From NCBI RefSeq assembly GCF_003675325.1, contig NZ_CP033073.1, positions 2,790,001 through 2,854,000 of the forward strand: a stretch of 64,000 nt of DNA, read 5' to 3'. The translations under genes were made by a program, and so were the position numbers. Below the pieces are notes generated by a model that saw only the letters and a list, made by a program, of their open reading frames with translations, was not told where the DNA came from and ran no database searches. This stretch comes from Streptomyces dangxiongensis (GTDB lineage Bacteria > Actinomycetota > Actinomycetes > Streptomycetales > Streptomycetaceae). This document shows positions 41,413 to 49,783 of this stretch, piece after piece; the first letter of the stretch is position 1; each line of letters starts with the position of its first letter.

Positions 41413-41507
41413 GGCGACGACCCTAGCGCGCCGGCCGCGGGGGCCGGACGGACCGCGCGGTGCGGACCACCGGTCGGGCCGGTCGCGGGCTCCAGTACCT
41501 TGTACGC
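41413..41507. promoter_or_regulatory. Compact divergent leaderless promoter region
   Basis: Only 95 bp separate dapE (minus) from the lysozyme-like gene (plus). Each has a -10-like hexamer (TAGGGT at 41425-41420; TACCTT at 41496-41501) 6-7 nt before its start, and neither has a Shine-Dalgarno sequence. Confidence 0.6.
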
Positions 41508-42500
41508 GTGTCAGAGCCGTCCCCCTCCCGTCCCCAGCGTCGCGGCCGCCTCCTGCGTGTCGTGGCGGCCCTGTCGGTCCTGTGCGGTGTCGTCGCGTAC
41601 CTCGTCGTGCAGTACGTCACCGGAGGCGGCGGGGCGCGCGGCTGCGAGGTGGTCCCGGCCGCGGGTGACGGGGCGTCGTACGAGTTCACGCCGGAGCAGG
41701 CGGTGAACGCGGCGACGATCGCGGCCGTCGGCACCGGGCGCGGGATGCCCGAGCGGGCCGTGACGATCGCGCTGGCGACCGCCCTCCAGGAGTCGGGGCT
41801 GCGGAACATCGGGCACGGTGACCGGGATTCGCTGGGCCTGTTCCAGCAGCGGCCCTCGCAGGGCTGGGGGACCGAGCGGCAGATCATGGACCCGGCGTAC
41901 GCGGCGGGCATCTTCTACGCGCACCTGGCGAAGGTGCCGGGCTACGCCGGCCTGCCGCTGACGGTGGCCGCGCAGCGGGTGCAGCGCAGCGGCTACCCGG
42001 AGGCGTACGCCAAGCACGAGCCGGACGCCGCGCTGCTGGCGGCGGCCCTGACCGGGCGGGCGGCGGCCACGCTGACCTGTGACGGGCGCCCGGAGCGCAC
42101 GGCCTCGGCGACCGGGCCCGACGCGGTACGGGCGGCGCTGGTACGGGACTTCGGGCGGGACGCGCTCCAGGAGACCGGGGCGGAGGTGGGCGGGACACCC
42201 GTGCCGTCGCCGTCCCCCTCGCCGAGCGTGACGGCGAGCGCGCACGGGCGGACGGTGACCGTTCCGGTGCCGCAGGGCGCGAAGCGGGACGCGGGCGGGC
42301 GCGGCGAGCTGGCGCGGGGCTGGCAACTGGCGCAGTGGGCGGTCGCCAACTCCTCGGCGCTGCACATCCGGCGGGTGTCGTACGCGGGGCGGGTGTGGAC
42401 CGCGGGGAGCGGCGGCGACGGGTGGGGCAGGGCCCGTTCGGACGGGGTCGGCGGCGCGGAGCGGTCCGTGGGGGCCGTGCGGATCGAGACCGGACAGTAG
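41508..42500 (+). CDS. Exported single-pass protein with lysozyme-like domain
   Basis: The 330-residue protein has a basic start, one N-terminal membrane anchor (LLRVVAALSVLCGVVAYLVV, residues 12-31) and then a lysozyme-like region (GMPERAVTIALATALQESGL with HGDRDSLGLFQQRPSQGWG) near residue 80. The Glu in ALQESGL sits where catalytic glutamates lie in lytic transglycosylase-type folds. Streptomyces members are often labelled 'heavy metal transporter', which has no sequence basis. The C-terminal third is Pro/Ser and Gly-rich. GTG start; TACCTT lies 6 nt upstream. Confidence 0.78.
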   Translation: MSEPSPSRPQRRGRLLRVVAALSVLCGVVAYLVVQYVTGGGGARGCEVVPAAGDGASYEFTPEQAVNAATIAAVGTGRGMPERAVTIALATALQESGLRNIGHGDRDSLGLFQQRPSQGWGTERQIMDPAYAAGIFYAHLAKVPGYAGLPLTVAAQRVQRSGYPEAYAKHEPDAALLAAALTGRAAATLTCDGRPERTASATGPDAVRAALVRDFGRDALQETGAEVGGTPVPSPSPSPSVTASAHGRTVTVPVPQGAKRDAGGRGELARGWQLAQWAVANSSALHIRRVSYAGRVWTAGSGGDGWGRARSDGVGGAERSVGAVRIETGQ

Positions 42501-42641
42501 TACGGCGGGTCACTCCGGCGGGTTGTGCGGCGCCGGGCCGCCCGGTGGGCCGACCAGGGGGTGTGCGTGGCCGGGGAGCCCTTGGGACGCAAGGGGCGGA
42601 AGGATTCTGCGGGCCGCGCGACCCACGCTGTTTGCCCGTTT

Positions 42642-42672
42642 TTATCCACACCTGATAATGCGATGCGTTATC
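42642..42672. promoter_or_regulatory. AT-rich patch with DnaA-box match and inverted repeat
   Basis: TTATCCACA (42642-42650) equals the E. coli DnaA-box consensus. GATAATGCGATGCGTTATC (42654-42672) is an imperfect dyad just after it. They lie in an AT-rich island upstream of the secreted protein gene; the rest of 42501-42787 holds no gene. Confidence 0.4.
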
Positions 42673-42787
42673 CATTCTTTACCCGGGCCGTCCGCAACCT
42701 TCGCGGCCCTCAAGCGGTAGTCACGGCGTCCGGACCCGGGCACATCCGTCCCGGACACACCGTTTTCCTCCCGTCGAATGGAGCATC

Positions 42788-43339
42788 ATGTCCCTCCCCC
42801 TGACCCGCCGGATCGCCCGTGCCGCGCTGCTCGTCGCAGCGGGAGCGGCTGCCGGGGTCGGTGCGGCCGGCTCCGCCGGTGCGGCCACGGACCTGCCGGC
42901 CACCCCGCACCTGGGCGGCCTGACCGCCCTGGACGGGGCGCACGTCGGCAAGACCGTCGACAGTGCCGCACAGGGCACCACCTCGCTCGTGGGCCGGACC
43001 GACACAAAGGCCGCCGGGCAGGCGGTGCCGGCCGCGGGCCTGACCGGCGGCGGTGCCGTGACGAAGGCGGCGCCCGCGGTGCAGCAGGCCGCGGGGGACG
43101 TGACCGGGAGCGCGGGCGGTGTCCTCGGGAACGCCGCGGCCGGCGCGACGAAGGGCGGGCTGCCGGCGGACTCGCTCGCCAAGGGCGGCATGCCGACGTC
43201 GTCCCTCACCCAGGGCGGGCTGCCGACCGGGTCCCTCGCCAAGGGCGGGCTGCCGACCTCGTCCCTCGCCAAGGGCGGGCTGCCGACCTCGTCCCTGCCG
43301 GCGTCGGCCCTGCCGGCCAAGGGCCTGCCGCTCGGCTGA
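42788..43339 (+). CDS. Secreted repeat protein
   Basis: The 183-residue precursor has a Sec signal peptide (RRIARAALLVAAGAAAGVGA, cleavage near residue 33 after AGA). The mature part is Ala/Gly/Thr-rich, then has five 10-residue repeats on the pattern KGGLPTSSLA (residues 122-171). No catalytic motif is visible. It resembles small surface-associated Streptomyces proteins of unknown role. An upstream ATG with RBS-like CGTCGAATGGAGC spacing is weak. A strong convergent terminator follows. Confidence 0.72.
   Translation: MSLPLTRRIARAALLVAAGAAAGVGAAGSAGAATDLPATPHLGGLTALDGAHVGKTVDSAAQGTTSLVGRTDTKAAGQAVPAAGLTGGGAVTKAAPAVQQAAGDVTGSAGGVLGNAAAGATKGGLPADSLAKGGMPTSSLTQGGLPTGSLAKGGLPTSSLAKGGLPTSSLPASALPAKGLPLG
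43151..43300 (+). repeat. 30-bp coding tandem repeat (five copies)
   Basis: AAGGGCGGGCTGCCG-type units start at 43151, 43181, 43211, 43241 and 43271, exactly 30 bp apart, each encoding a KGGLPTSSLA decapeptide. Confidence 0.85.
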
Positions 43340-43355
43340 GCGGTCCCGCTCCGGC

Positions 43356-43393
43356 ACCGAAGGGGTCCAGGGTTCCTCCTGGGCCCCTTCGGT
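43356..43393. terminator. Strong convergent terminator
   Basis: ACCGAAGGGGTCCAGG pairs with CCTGGGCCCCTTCGGT over 16 bp with one G-T wobble and a 6-nt loop. It lies between the secreted protein gene and dapC, which point toward each other. Confidence 0.88.
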
Positions 43394-43428
43394 CCGTGCG
43401 GTGGCCGGGAAGGGCGTGGCCGCGGCGG

Positions 43429-44526
43429 CTATGCCGTCAGGCGGGCCACCGCCGCCCGGACGCGTTCGTCCGTCGCCGTCAGGGCCACGCGGACGAAGTT
43501 CTCGCCCGCCGTGCCGTAGAAGTCGCCCGGGGCCACCAGGATGCCCAGGTCGGCCAGGTGGGACACCGTGGTCCAGCAGGACTCGTCCCGGGTGGCCCAG
43601 AGGTAGAGGCTCGCCTCGCTGTGTTCGATGCGGAAGCCGTGGGACAGCAGGGCCGCCCGGAGGACCTCGCGGCGGGCCGCGTAGCGCTCGCGCTGCTCCT
43701 GGACGTGGGCGTCGTCACCGAGGGCGGCCACGACCGCCGCCTGCGTCGGCGCGGAGGTCATCAGGCCGCCGTGCTTGCGGATCTCCAGCAGCGGGCCGAG
43801 CACGGCCGGGTCGCCGGCGACGAACGCCGCCCGGTAGCCGGCGAGGTTGGAGCGCTTGGACAGGGAGTGGACGGCGAGGATGCCGTCGTAGGAGCCGCCG
43901 TTGACGTCGGGGTGCAGCACCGAGACCGGGTCGGCCTCCCAGCCCAGTTCCAGGTAGCACTCGTCCGCGACCAGCAGGACACCGTGCTCGCGGGCCCAGG
44001 CGACGATCCGGGTCAGCTCCTGCCGGGGGATGACCTTGCCGGTCGGGTTGGACGGGGAGTTGAGCCACAGCAGCCGCAGCCGCGACGGGTCCAGCTCGGT
44101 GGGGTCGTCGTAGACCTCGTGGTCCGCGCGGGCCAGGCGGGCGCCGACCTCGTAGGTCGGGTAGGCCAGGCGCGGGTGGGCGACCGTGTCGCCGGGGCCG
44201 AGCCCGAGCTGGGTGGGCAGCCAGGCGACCAGTTCCTTGGAGCCGACGACCGGCAGCACATGGCGGTGGGTGAGGTCACGGGCGCCCAGGCGGCGCTCCA
44301 GCCAGCCGGTGATCGCGTCGCGCAGCGCGGGGGTGCCCCAGACCGTCGGATAGCCCGGGGAGTCGGCCGCGTCGACGAGGGCCTTGCGGATCAGCTCGGG
44401 GACCGGGTCGACGGGGGTGCCGACGGAGAGGTCGACGATGCCGTCCGGATGGGCCGCGGCCGTCTGCTTGTACGGGGCCAGCCGGTCCCACGGGAAGGCG
44501 GGGAGGCGGTCGGTGACTGCGGACAC
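43429..44526 (-). CDS. dapC: Succinyldiaminopimelate aminotransferase (DapC-type)
   Basis: The 365-residue fold-type I aminotransferase has DLSVGTPVDPVPELI near residue 32, LNSPSNPTGKVIP near residue 155, VADECYLELGW near residue 185 and the PLP lysine in VHSLSKRSNLAGYR near residue 220. It converts N-succinyl-2-amino-6-ketopimelate with glutamate to N-succinyl-LL-diaminopimelate. The pairing with ferredoxin, as in Rv1177/Rv1178, supports DapC over other class I transaminases. Start is GTG. Confidence 0.9.
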   Translation of the reverse strand: MSAVTDRLPAFPWDRLAPYKQTAAAHPDGIVDLSVGTPVDPVPELIRKALVDAADSPGYPTVWGTPALRDAITGWLERRLGARDLTHRHVLPVVGSKELVAWLPTQLGLGPGDTVAHPRLAYPTYEVGARLARADHEVYDDPTELDPSRLRLLWLNSPSNPTGKVIPRQELTRIVAWAREHGVLLVADECYLELGWEADPVSVLHPDVNGGSYDGILAVHSLSKRSNLAGYRAAFVAGDPAVLGPLLEIRKHGGLMTSAPTQAAVVAALGDDAHVQEQRERYAARREVLRAALLSHGFRIEHSEASLYLWATRDESCWTTVSHLADLGILVAPGDFYGTAGENFVRVALTATDERVRAAVARLTA

Positions 44527-44560
44527 GATGGGTGGCTCACTTTCGTCGGGGCGGCCGAAC

Positions 44561-44615
44561 GCCTCGGTCCCGTGCGGCGGCGATCGGGACGATCGGGGCC
44601 GTACGGGACCGAGGC
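44561..44615 (-). terminator. 13-bp perfect stem between ferredoxin and dapC
   Basis: GCCTCGGTCCCGT (44561-44573) is exactly complementary to ACGGGACCGAGGC (44603-44615), with a 29-nt loop. It lies after the ferredoxin stop and before the dapC start on the same strand, so it may be a terminator or a partial (attenuating) one. Confidence 0.65.
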
Positions 44616-44677
44616 GGCGCCGGAGGTCTCCCCGGTCCGGGCGGGGGCCGGGGGACGGCCGCTAGGCGCTCAGACGG

Positions 44678-44998
44678 TCACTCGCCCTGCGGCGGCAGCG
44701 CGGCGACGAAGGGGTGGTCGCGCTCGATCAGCCCCAGCTTGCTGGCACCGCCCGGCGAGCCCAGGTCGTCGAAGAACTCGACGTTCGCCTTGTAGTAGTC
44801 CTTCCACTCCTCCGGAGTGTCGTCCTCGTAGAAGATCGCCTCGACCGGGCAGACCGGCTCACAGGCACCACAGTCGACGCATTCGTCCGGGTGGATGTAC
44901 AAGGACCGTTGGCCCTCGTAGATGCAGTCGACCGGGCACTCCTCGATGCACGCCTTGTCCTTGACGTCGACACAAGGCTGCGCGATGACGTAGGTCAC
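44678..44998 (-). CDS. fdxA: 7Fe ferredoxin
   Basis: The 106-residue protein has C-x7-C-x3-CP in CVDVKDKACIEECP (residues 9-22) for the [3Fe-4S]/[4Fe-4S] side and CVDCGACEPVCP near residue 40 for the second cluster, as in actinobacterial 7Fe ferredoxins. It carries electrons in the cytosol, for example to cytochromes P450. GTG start with GGAGGA 9 nt upstream. It diverges from the GNAT gene and lies upstream of dapC. Confidence 0.95.
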   Translation of the reverse strand: MTYVIAQPCVDVKDKACIEECPVDCIYEGQRSLYIHPDECVDCGACEPVCPVEAIFYEDDTPEEWKDYYKANVEFFDDLGSPGGASKLGLIERDHPFVAALPPQGE

Positions 44999-45138
44999 GC
45001 TGTCGTTCCTCCTCGATAGGGCGCCGGCGGGCCTCCTCAGGCTCCGCCGCCTGGCGCGCGGGAGCGCGGCGTCGTCGATGCCCGCCCCTAGTATCTCCGT
45101 TCCGGAGCATGATCCGAACAGGAGGGGTGAACTGACCA

Positions 45139-46260
45139 GTGGAAATCTCGGCGAGTGGACGCCTCGAAGTCCGTATCACCCCAGATGACGTGGGAAAACG
45201 AGTTTCCGTCAGGCGCCTGGGCGAGCCCGGTGCGGCGCCTGAGAAGTTCACCGACACGGTCGGTGTTCTCACATCATGGGACAATGGCGTGCTCATGATC
45301 ACACGGCGCGACGGGGAACGGGTCCGAATCCCGCAATCCGCGCTGGTGGCCGGGAAGGTCGTACCGGCCGCACCGGCGCGCCGCCGGGGACCCGCCGCCT
45401 CCTACCGGGAGCTGGCGCACGTCGCCGCGCGCGCGTGGCGGCCGGTGGAGAGCGAGCGGCTCGGCGAGTGGGAGCTGCGGGCGGCGGTCGACGACGTGCC
45501 GCGCGGACCGGGCCGGCCGGGCCCGGCGCCCGGTCCGCGGACCGGCTTCACCCGGCGGGCCAACAGCGTGCTGCCGCTCGGCGACCCCGGCCTCCCGCTC
45601 GACGCCGCCCTGGACGCCGTACGACGCTGGTACGGCGAGCGCGGCCTGCCCGCCTACGTGCAGACCGCGACCGGCGCCGAAGGCACGCAGGAGCTGCTCG
45701 GCGCGGAGCTGGAGCGGCGCGGCTGGACGCGGGAGGTCACCGCCGAGCTGTGGACCGCCGCCCTGGCGCCGGTCGCGGACCGGGCCGGGGGCGCGGATGT
45801 GGCGCTGTCCCGGACGGTGGACGAGGCGTGGCTCGCGCGGTACCGGCGCACGGGGGTGGGCGAGGTGGCCCTCCGGGTGCTCGGGTCGAGGTCCCCCCGC
45901 ACGAGCGGAGCCGAGAGTGAGGGAGGGCCGTCGGTGTGGTTCGCGTCCGTGCCGGGTACGACGGCCGGTGAGCCTTTGGCGGCGATCGGGCGGTGTGCCG
46001 TGGACGGGCGGTGGGCCGGGTTCGCGGCGGTCGAGGTGGACCCCGGCCGGCGGCGGCAGGGGCTGGCCACCGAGGTGATGGCCGCGCTGGCCCGGCGCGC
46101 GCTGGACGAGGGCGCGTCGGCGGCCTGGCTCCAGGTCGAGACGGACAACGAGGCCGCGCGGGCGCTGTACGCCGCGCTCGGCTTCACCCCGCACCACGCG
46201 TACCACCACTACCGCGCGCCGTCCGAGCCGGAGACGCCCTCCGGTCCCGGACGGCCGTAG
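45139..46260 (+). CDS. GNAT acetyltransferase with N-terminal SH3-like domain
   Basis: The 373-residue protein has an N-terminal SH3-like barrel (residues 5-75, DVGKRVSVRRLGE and VLTSWDNGVLMITR). The C-terminal GNAT domain has FAAVEVDPGRRRQGLATEVM near residue 300, where RRRQGLA binds CoA pyrophosphate, and AWLQVETDNEAARALYAALG near residue 335. It is like the M. tuberculosis Rv0428c group, once studied as a possible histone-like acetyltransferase. An in-frame insert at 45889-45927 is derived from a dispersed repeat. GTG start; GGAGGGG lies 13-18 nt upstream. Confidence 0.9.
   Translation: MEISASGRLEVRITPDDVGKRVSVRRLGEPGAAPEKFTDTVGVLTSWDNGVLMITRRDGERVRIPQSALVAGKVVPAAPARRRGPAASYRELAHVAARAWRPVESERLGEWELRAAVDDVPRGPGRPGPAPGPRTGFTRRANSVLPLGDPGLPLDAALDAVRRWYGERGLPAYVQTATGAEGTQELLGAELERRGWTREVTAELWTAALAPVADRAGGADVALSRTVDEAWLARYRRTGVGEVALRVLGSRSPRTSGAESEGGPSVWFASVPGTTAGEPLAAIGRCAVDGRWAGFAAVEVDPGRRRQGLATEVMAALARRALDEGASAAWLQVETDNEAARALYAALGFTPHHAYHHYRAPSEPETPSGPGRP
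45889..45927 (+). repeat. Streptomyces-type dispersed palindrome inside the GNAT gene
   Basis: GAGGTCCCCCCGCACGAGCG followed by GAGCCGAGAGTGAGGGAGGG resembles the short palindromic units scattered in this genus. It inserts about 13 residues (SRSPRTSGAESEG) in frame between two conserved GNAT segments. A related unit occurs at 54314. Confidence 0.6.
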
Positions 46261-46324
46261 AACCGCCGTGGAAGGACGGTCGTGGAACTGCCGTGGGACG
46301 ACGGTCGTAGAACCGCCGTGGGAA
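46250..46324. repeat. Three tandem copies of a 25-bp repeat
   Basis: Units start at 46250, 46275 and 46300 (GACGGCCGTAGAACCGCCGT, then GACGGTCGTGGAACTGCCGT, then GACGGTCGTAGAACCGCCGT), exactly 25 bp apart. The first overlaps the GNAT stop codon and the last ends just before the next gene's ribosome-binding region. Confidence 0.85.
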
Positions 46325-46339
46325 GGGCATGAGCCTGCC

Positions 46340-47206
46340 ATGCATCACCCGTATCTGCCGCCCCCGTATCCCCCGCCGCCGGAACGCTCCGCCGCACTGC
46401 GGCAGCGGTTCGCCGAGGAGGCACGGTCCGAGCGGCCGGACCTGTCCGCCCTGTGCCTGCTGATCGGCGCGGAGGCGGACGGCTCGCTGGACGAGGCCGG
46501 CATCGACGCCGCGCAGGCGGAACTGGACCGGCTGGCGGGCGAGCTGCCGTACCGGCCGGGCGGCCCGCGGGCGTGGGCGGAGGCCGTGCGGCGGCTGCTC
46601 GGTGCCCGTTACGGGTTCCGTGGCACGCCCGGCGACTACCAGCGGCTGGAGTCCTCCCTGCTGCACGAGGTGCTGCGGCGGCGGCGCGGGCTGCCGATCC
46701 TGCTGTCGGTGGTGTGGCTGGAGGTCGCGCGCCGGGCCGGGGCCCCGGTGTACGGCGTCGCGCTGCCGGGGCACTTCGTGGTCGGGTTCGGGGCGGCGGG
46801 GGAACAGGTGCTGGCCGATCCGTTCGACGAGGGCCGGGTGCTGACCGGGGCGGACGCGGAGCTGCTGGTGGCGGGCGCCGCGGGGGCGTCGCTGCAACCG
46901 TCCATGCTGGAACCGGCCGCGCCCCTGGAGGTCGTCCAGCGCATCCTGAACAACATCCGGGCGTGGGCGGCGGCCCGGCCGGAACGCTCGGACGTCGCCC
47001 TGCGGGCCGTGGAACTGGGGCTGCTCATCCCCGCGCATCCGGCGCGGCTGCGCTACGAACGCGGCCAGCTCCTGGTACAGCGCGGTCAGTTCACCGCGGG
47101 CGCGGATGAACTGGACACGTACGCCGGTCTGATCGAGGTGGTCGACGAGCCGGCCGCCGAGAAGGTGCGGCAGGAGGCACGCATCGCGCGGTCCAAGCTC
47201 AACTGA
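46340..47206 (+). CDS. SirB1-family transglutaminase-like/TPR protein
   Basis: A 288-residue protein. The region GDYQRLESSLLHEVLRRRRG to PILLSVVWLEVARRAG and GVALPGHFVVGF near residue 145 is the SirB1 (transglutaminase-like_9) signature. The C-terminus (NIRAWAAARPERSDVALRAV) contains a TPR-like helical stretch. No catalytic cysteine of true transglutaminases is obvious in that signature. The function is unknown. A Pro/Tyr-rich start precedes it. GAAGGG lies 13 nt before ATG, a weak spacing. Confidence 0.8.
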   Translation: MHHPYLPPPYPPPPERSAALRQRFAEEARSERPDLSALCLLIGAEADGSLDEAGIDAAQAELDRLAGELPYRPGGPRAWAEAVRRLLGARYGFRGTPGDYQRLESSLLHEVLRRRRGLPILLSVVWLEVARRAGAPVYGVALPGHFVVGFGAAGEQVLADPFDEGRVLTGADAELLVAGAAGASLQPSMLEPAAPLEVVQRILNNIRAWAAARPERSDVALRAVELGLLIPAHPARLRYERGQLLVQRGQFTAGADELDTYAGLIEVVDEPAAEKVRQEARIARSKLN

Positions 47207-47241
47207 GGCCTGCCCGCGCCGCCGTCACGCGGCGGGCGCCC

Positions 47242-47856
47242 TCACAGCCAGCCCTTCTCCCGGGCGATCCGCACGGCCTCCGCGCGGTTGCGCACCGCCA
47301 GCTTCTGTATGGCGGTGGACAGGTAGTTGCGGACGGTGCCCTGGGACAGGTGCAGGGCCTGCGCCAGTTCGGCGTTGGTGGAGCCGTCGGCCGCCGCGCG
47401 CAGCACCTCGCGTTCCCGCTCGGTGAGCGGGTTGGCGCCCTCGGCGAGCGCGGCGGCGGCCAGGGTCGGGTCGATCACCCGTTCCCCGGCCAGTACCCGG
47501 CGGACCGCCTCGGCGAGCTGGGCGGCCGGGGCGTCCTTGACGAGGAAGGCGTCGGCGCCCGCCTCCATGGCGCTGCGCAGATAGCCGGGCCGCCCGAAGG
47601 TGGTGAGGACAACCAGTTTGACCTGCGGAAACGTGCGGTGGACCTGGGCGGCGGCCTCGATGCCGGTGCAGCCGGGCATCTCGATGTCGAGCAGGGCGAC
47701 GTCCACGCCGCTCGCGCCGACGGCCGCGAGCACCTCGTCACCGCGCGCGACCTGGGCGACGACCTCGATGTCGTCCTCCAGGCCGAGCAGTGCCGCCAGC
47801 GCCTCGCGGACCATCGACTGATCCTCGGCCAGCAGGACTCTGATCATGCTCGTCAT
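47242..47856 (-). CDS. LuxR-type response regulator (DesR-like)
   Basis: A 204-residue protein. A receiver domain (IRVLLAEDQSMVREALAALL at residue 5, phospho-acceptor in VDVALLDIEMPG near residue 57, and LVKDAPAAQL with the conserved Lys near residue 107) is followed by a LuxR-type HTH (LTEREREVLRAAADGSTNAE to GTVRNYLSTAIQKL). It should activate the adjacent ABC-2 exporter genes when phosphorylated by the kinase encoded 4 bp upstream. ATGA is shared with the kinase stop. Confidence 0.94.
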   Translation of the reverse strand: MTSMIRVLLAEDQSMVREALAALLGLEDDIEVVAQVARGDEVLAAVGASGVDVALLDIEMPGCTGIEAAAQVHRTFPQVKLVVLTTFGRPGYLRSAMEAGADAFLVKDAPAAQLAEAVRRVLAGERVIDPTLAAAALAEGANPLTEREREVLRAAADGSTNAELAQALHLSQGTVRNYLSTAIQKLAVRNRAEAVRIAREKGWL

Positions 47857-49037
47857 GCCCCGGATCCTACGTCCGCCGCGGCGGCCGTGGGCACGCGGGC
47901 GATCAGCCGGAACCCGTGCCTGACCCGGCCCGCCTCCAGGCTGCCGCCGACCTTCTCCAGACGCTCGGTCAGTCCGGTCAGGCCGTTGCCGGGGCCCCCA
48001 CCGGGACCGCCCTTCCCGTTGTCCTCGACGGAGAGTTCGAGCACCGGCCCGTCCAGGGTCTGGCGGCGCAGCAGCCGGACGGCGCAGCGGTCGGCGCCGC
48101 TGTGCCGGACCACGTTGGTGACCGCCTCGCGCAGCGCCCAGGCCAGCGCGGACTCGGCCTCCTCGGCGACTGCGGTCAGGTCGGGTTCGGCGGGCAGGTC
48201 GGCGGCGACTCCGGCCGTGGTCAGGGCGACCTGGACGCCGGCGAGTTCGGCGGCGATCCGGGGCCGCCGGTAGCCGGTGACGGCCTCCCGGACGTCGACC
48301 AGGGCCTGCCGGCTGACCTGTTCGATGTCGGCGACCTGCTGGGCGGCCTGGTCGGGCCGGCCGGGCAGCATGCGGCCTGCCAGCTCGCTCTTCAGCGTGA
48401 TCAGCGACAGCGAGTGGCCGAGCAGGTCGTGCAGGTCGCGGGCGAGGCGGAGGCGCTCCTCGTTGGCGGCGAGCTGGGCGACGGTCGCCCGCGCCTTGCG
48501 CAACTCGACCGTGGTGCGCACCAACTGGCCGACGCCGGTCATCGCGAACCCGATGAGCAGCACCAGCAGGAGCAGCCCCCGCGCCTCGTTCTCGTCGGTG
48601 CGCAGGCCGATCAGGTACATCACCAGAGCGGAGGCCGGGATGGCCCAGTAGGCCGCCCGCAGCGGCAGGGTGGCCCCCCAGGCGACCGACAGGTAGACGA
48701 AGAGCCCCAGCCAGGCGCTGCCGAGCGTGAGGGCCAGCACGGGGGCGAGGACACCGAGGACCCCGCCCAGCGTGAGCACGACGCGCGGGGCGAACGGGCG
48801 GCCGATGTTGCGGAAGACCAGCGTCAGATAGACCCCCACGAACGCGGTGAGGCCCAGGGCCCCGGCCACGGTGGCGCCGGTGGTGTGGCCGCCCTGGACC
48901 AGGTCGCCGACCGGGGAGCTGAGGAAGATCAGCCAGACCCCGATCCAGAGCGTCTTGACCAGCATCTCGCGCAGGTTGCGGGGCGGCCATCCCACGGGTG
49001 CGGGCCGCACGTCTTCTGCCTGCCGGTCTTCCGTCAT
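47853..49037 (-). CDS. DesK-type sensor histidine kinase
   Basis: A 394-residue protein. Five to six membrane segments (residues 30-165) precede a HisKA_3 domain with ERLRLARDLHDLLGHSLSLI near residue 200, His as phospho-acceptor. ALREAVTNVVRHSGA near residue 305 is the N box and DNGKGGPGGGPGNGLTGL near residue 340 the G box. This fits membrane-fluidity or cell-envelope sensors of the DesK group. It is followed by its response regulator with a 4-bp overlap and lies 5 bp after the ABC-2 permease gene. Confidence 0.93.
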   Translation of the reverse strand: MTEDRQAEDVRPAPVGWPPRNLREMLVKTLWIGVWLIFLSSPVGDLVQGGHTTGATVAGALGLTAFVGVYLTLVFRNIGRPFAPRVVLTLGGVLGVLAPVLALTLGSAWLGLFVYLSVAWGATLPLRAAYWAIPASALVMYLIGLRTDENEARGLLLLVLLIGFAMTGVGQLVRTTVELRKARATVAQLAANEERLRLARDLHDLLGHSLSLITLKSELAGRMLPGRPDQAAQQVADIEQVSRQALVDVREAVTGYRRPRIAAELAGVQVALTTAGVAADLPAEPDLTAVAEEAESALAWALREAVTNVVRHSGADRCAVRLLRRQTLDGPVLELSVEDNGKGGPGGGPGNGLTGLTERLEKVGGSLEAGRVRHGFRLIARVPTAAAADVGSGA

Positions 49038-49042
49038 GGCGC

Positions 49043-49783
49043 TCACGCCTTCAGCGTGTCCTTCCGGTACAGCCAGGCCGCGCCACCCGCGAAGACTGCG
49101 AAGGAAACGGCGAGGACGGCGATGTCGCGGGTGTGCGGGGCCTGGCTCTGTTCGATCGCCCGCCCGAGGGAAGCGTACGCGTGCGTGGGCAGCCACTCGG
49201 CGATGTCCTGGAGCCACTGCGGGAAGGTGGTGGTCGGCATCCAGAGGCCGCCCAGCATGGACAGCCCGAAGTAGGTGATCATGGTGATCGGGCGGACCGC
49301 GTCCCCGCTGGCGAGGTAGCCGAGGGCGACGCCGAGCGCGGCGAAGACCAGGCTGCCGGCCCAGATCGCGCCGCTCAGGGCCAGCCACTGCCAGGCGTCC
49401 AGGCGTACGTCCTTCACCGCCGCGGCGACCACGAACACGATCACGATGGACGGCAGGCTGACCACGGCCGCGCCGGCGGTCTTGGCGAAGACGTACCCGC
49501 GCCCGGGCAGGGTGGTCAGCCGAAGCTGCCGTACCCAGCCGTTCTCGCGCTCCTTGGCGATGCGCTCGCTGTTGCCCATCAGGACGGCCGTCAGCGCGCC
49601 GAAGGAGGCCATGGAGACCATCATGTACGTCGGCAGGGTCAGGCCCGTGCCGTCGATCCTGGTGTGGCTGTCGGCGTTGCCCGCGATCAGCAGGAACAGG
49701 CCCGAGGGGTAGATCACGGAGAAGAACAGGAACTTGCGGTTGCGCAGGGCGCGGGTGAGTTCCAGTCTGATCAGGCTGTTCAC
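49043..49783 (-). CDS. ABC-2 type exporter permease
   Basis: The 246-residue protein starts VNSLIRLELTRALRNRKFLF and has about six hydrophobic segments, matching the ABC2_membrane permease family. It forms the channel for the ATPase encoded just upstream, with which it overlaps by 4 bp. Exporters of this kind extrude antibiotics, lipids or peptides. Arrangement with a DesK/DesR pair downstream suggests regulation by that system. Confidence 0.9.
   Translation of the reverse strand: MNSLIRLELTRALRNRKFLFFSVIYPSGLFLLIAGNADSHTRIDGTGLTLPTYMMVSMASFGALTAVLMGNSERIAKERENGWVRQLRLTTLPGRGYVFAKTAGAAVVSLPSIVIVFVVAAAVKDVRLDAWQWLALSGAIWAGSLVFAALGVALGYLASGDAVRPITMITYFGLSMLGGLWMPTTTFPQWLQDIAEWLPTHAYASLGRAIEQSQAPHTRDIAVLAVSFAVFAGGAAWLYRKDTLKA

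Noticed and set aside
41508..42500. Heavy-metal transporter
   Set aside because: A label sometimes used for this family, but there is one membrane anchor, no metal motif, and a lysozyme-like region.
43151..43300. CRISPR or minisatellite array
   Set aside because: Repeats have no unique spacers and are codons of a decapeptide repeat in a secreted protein.
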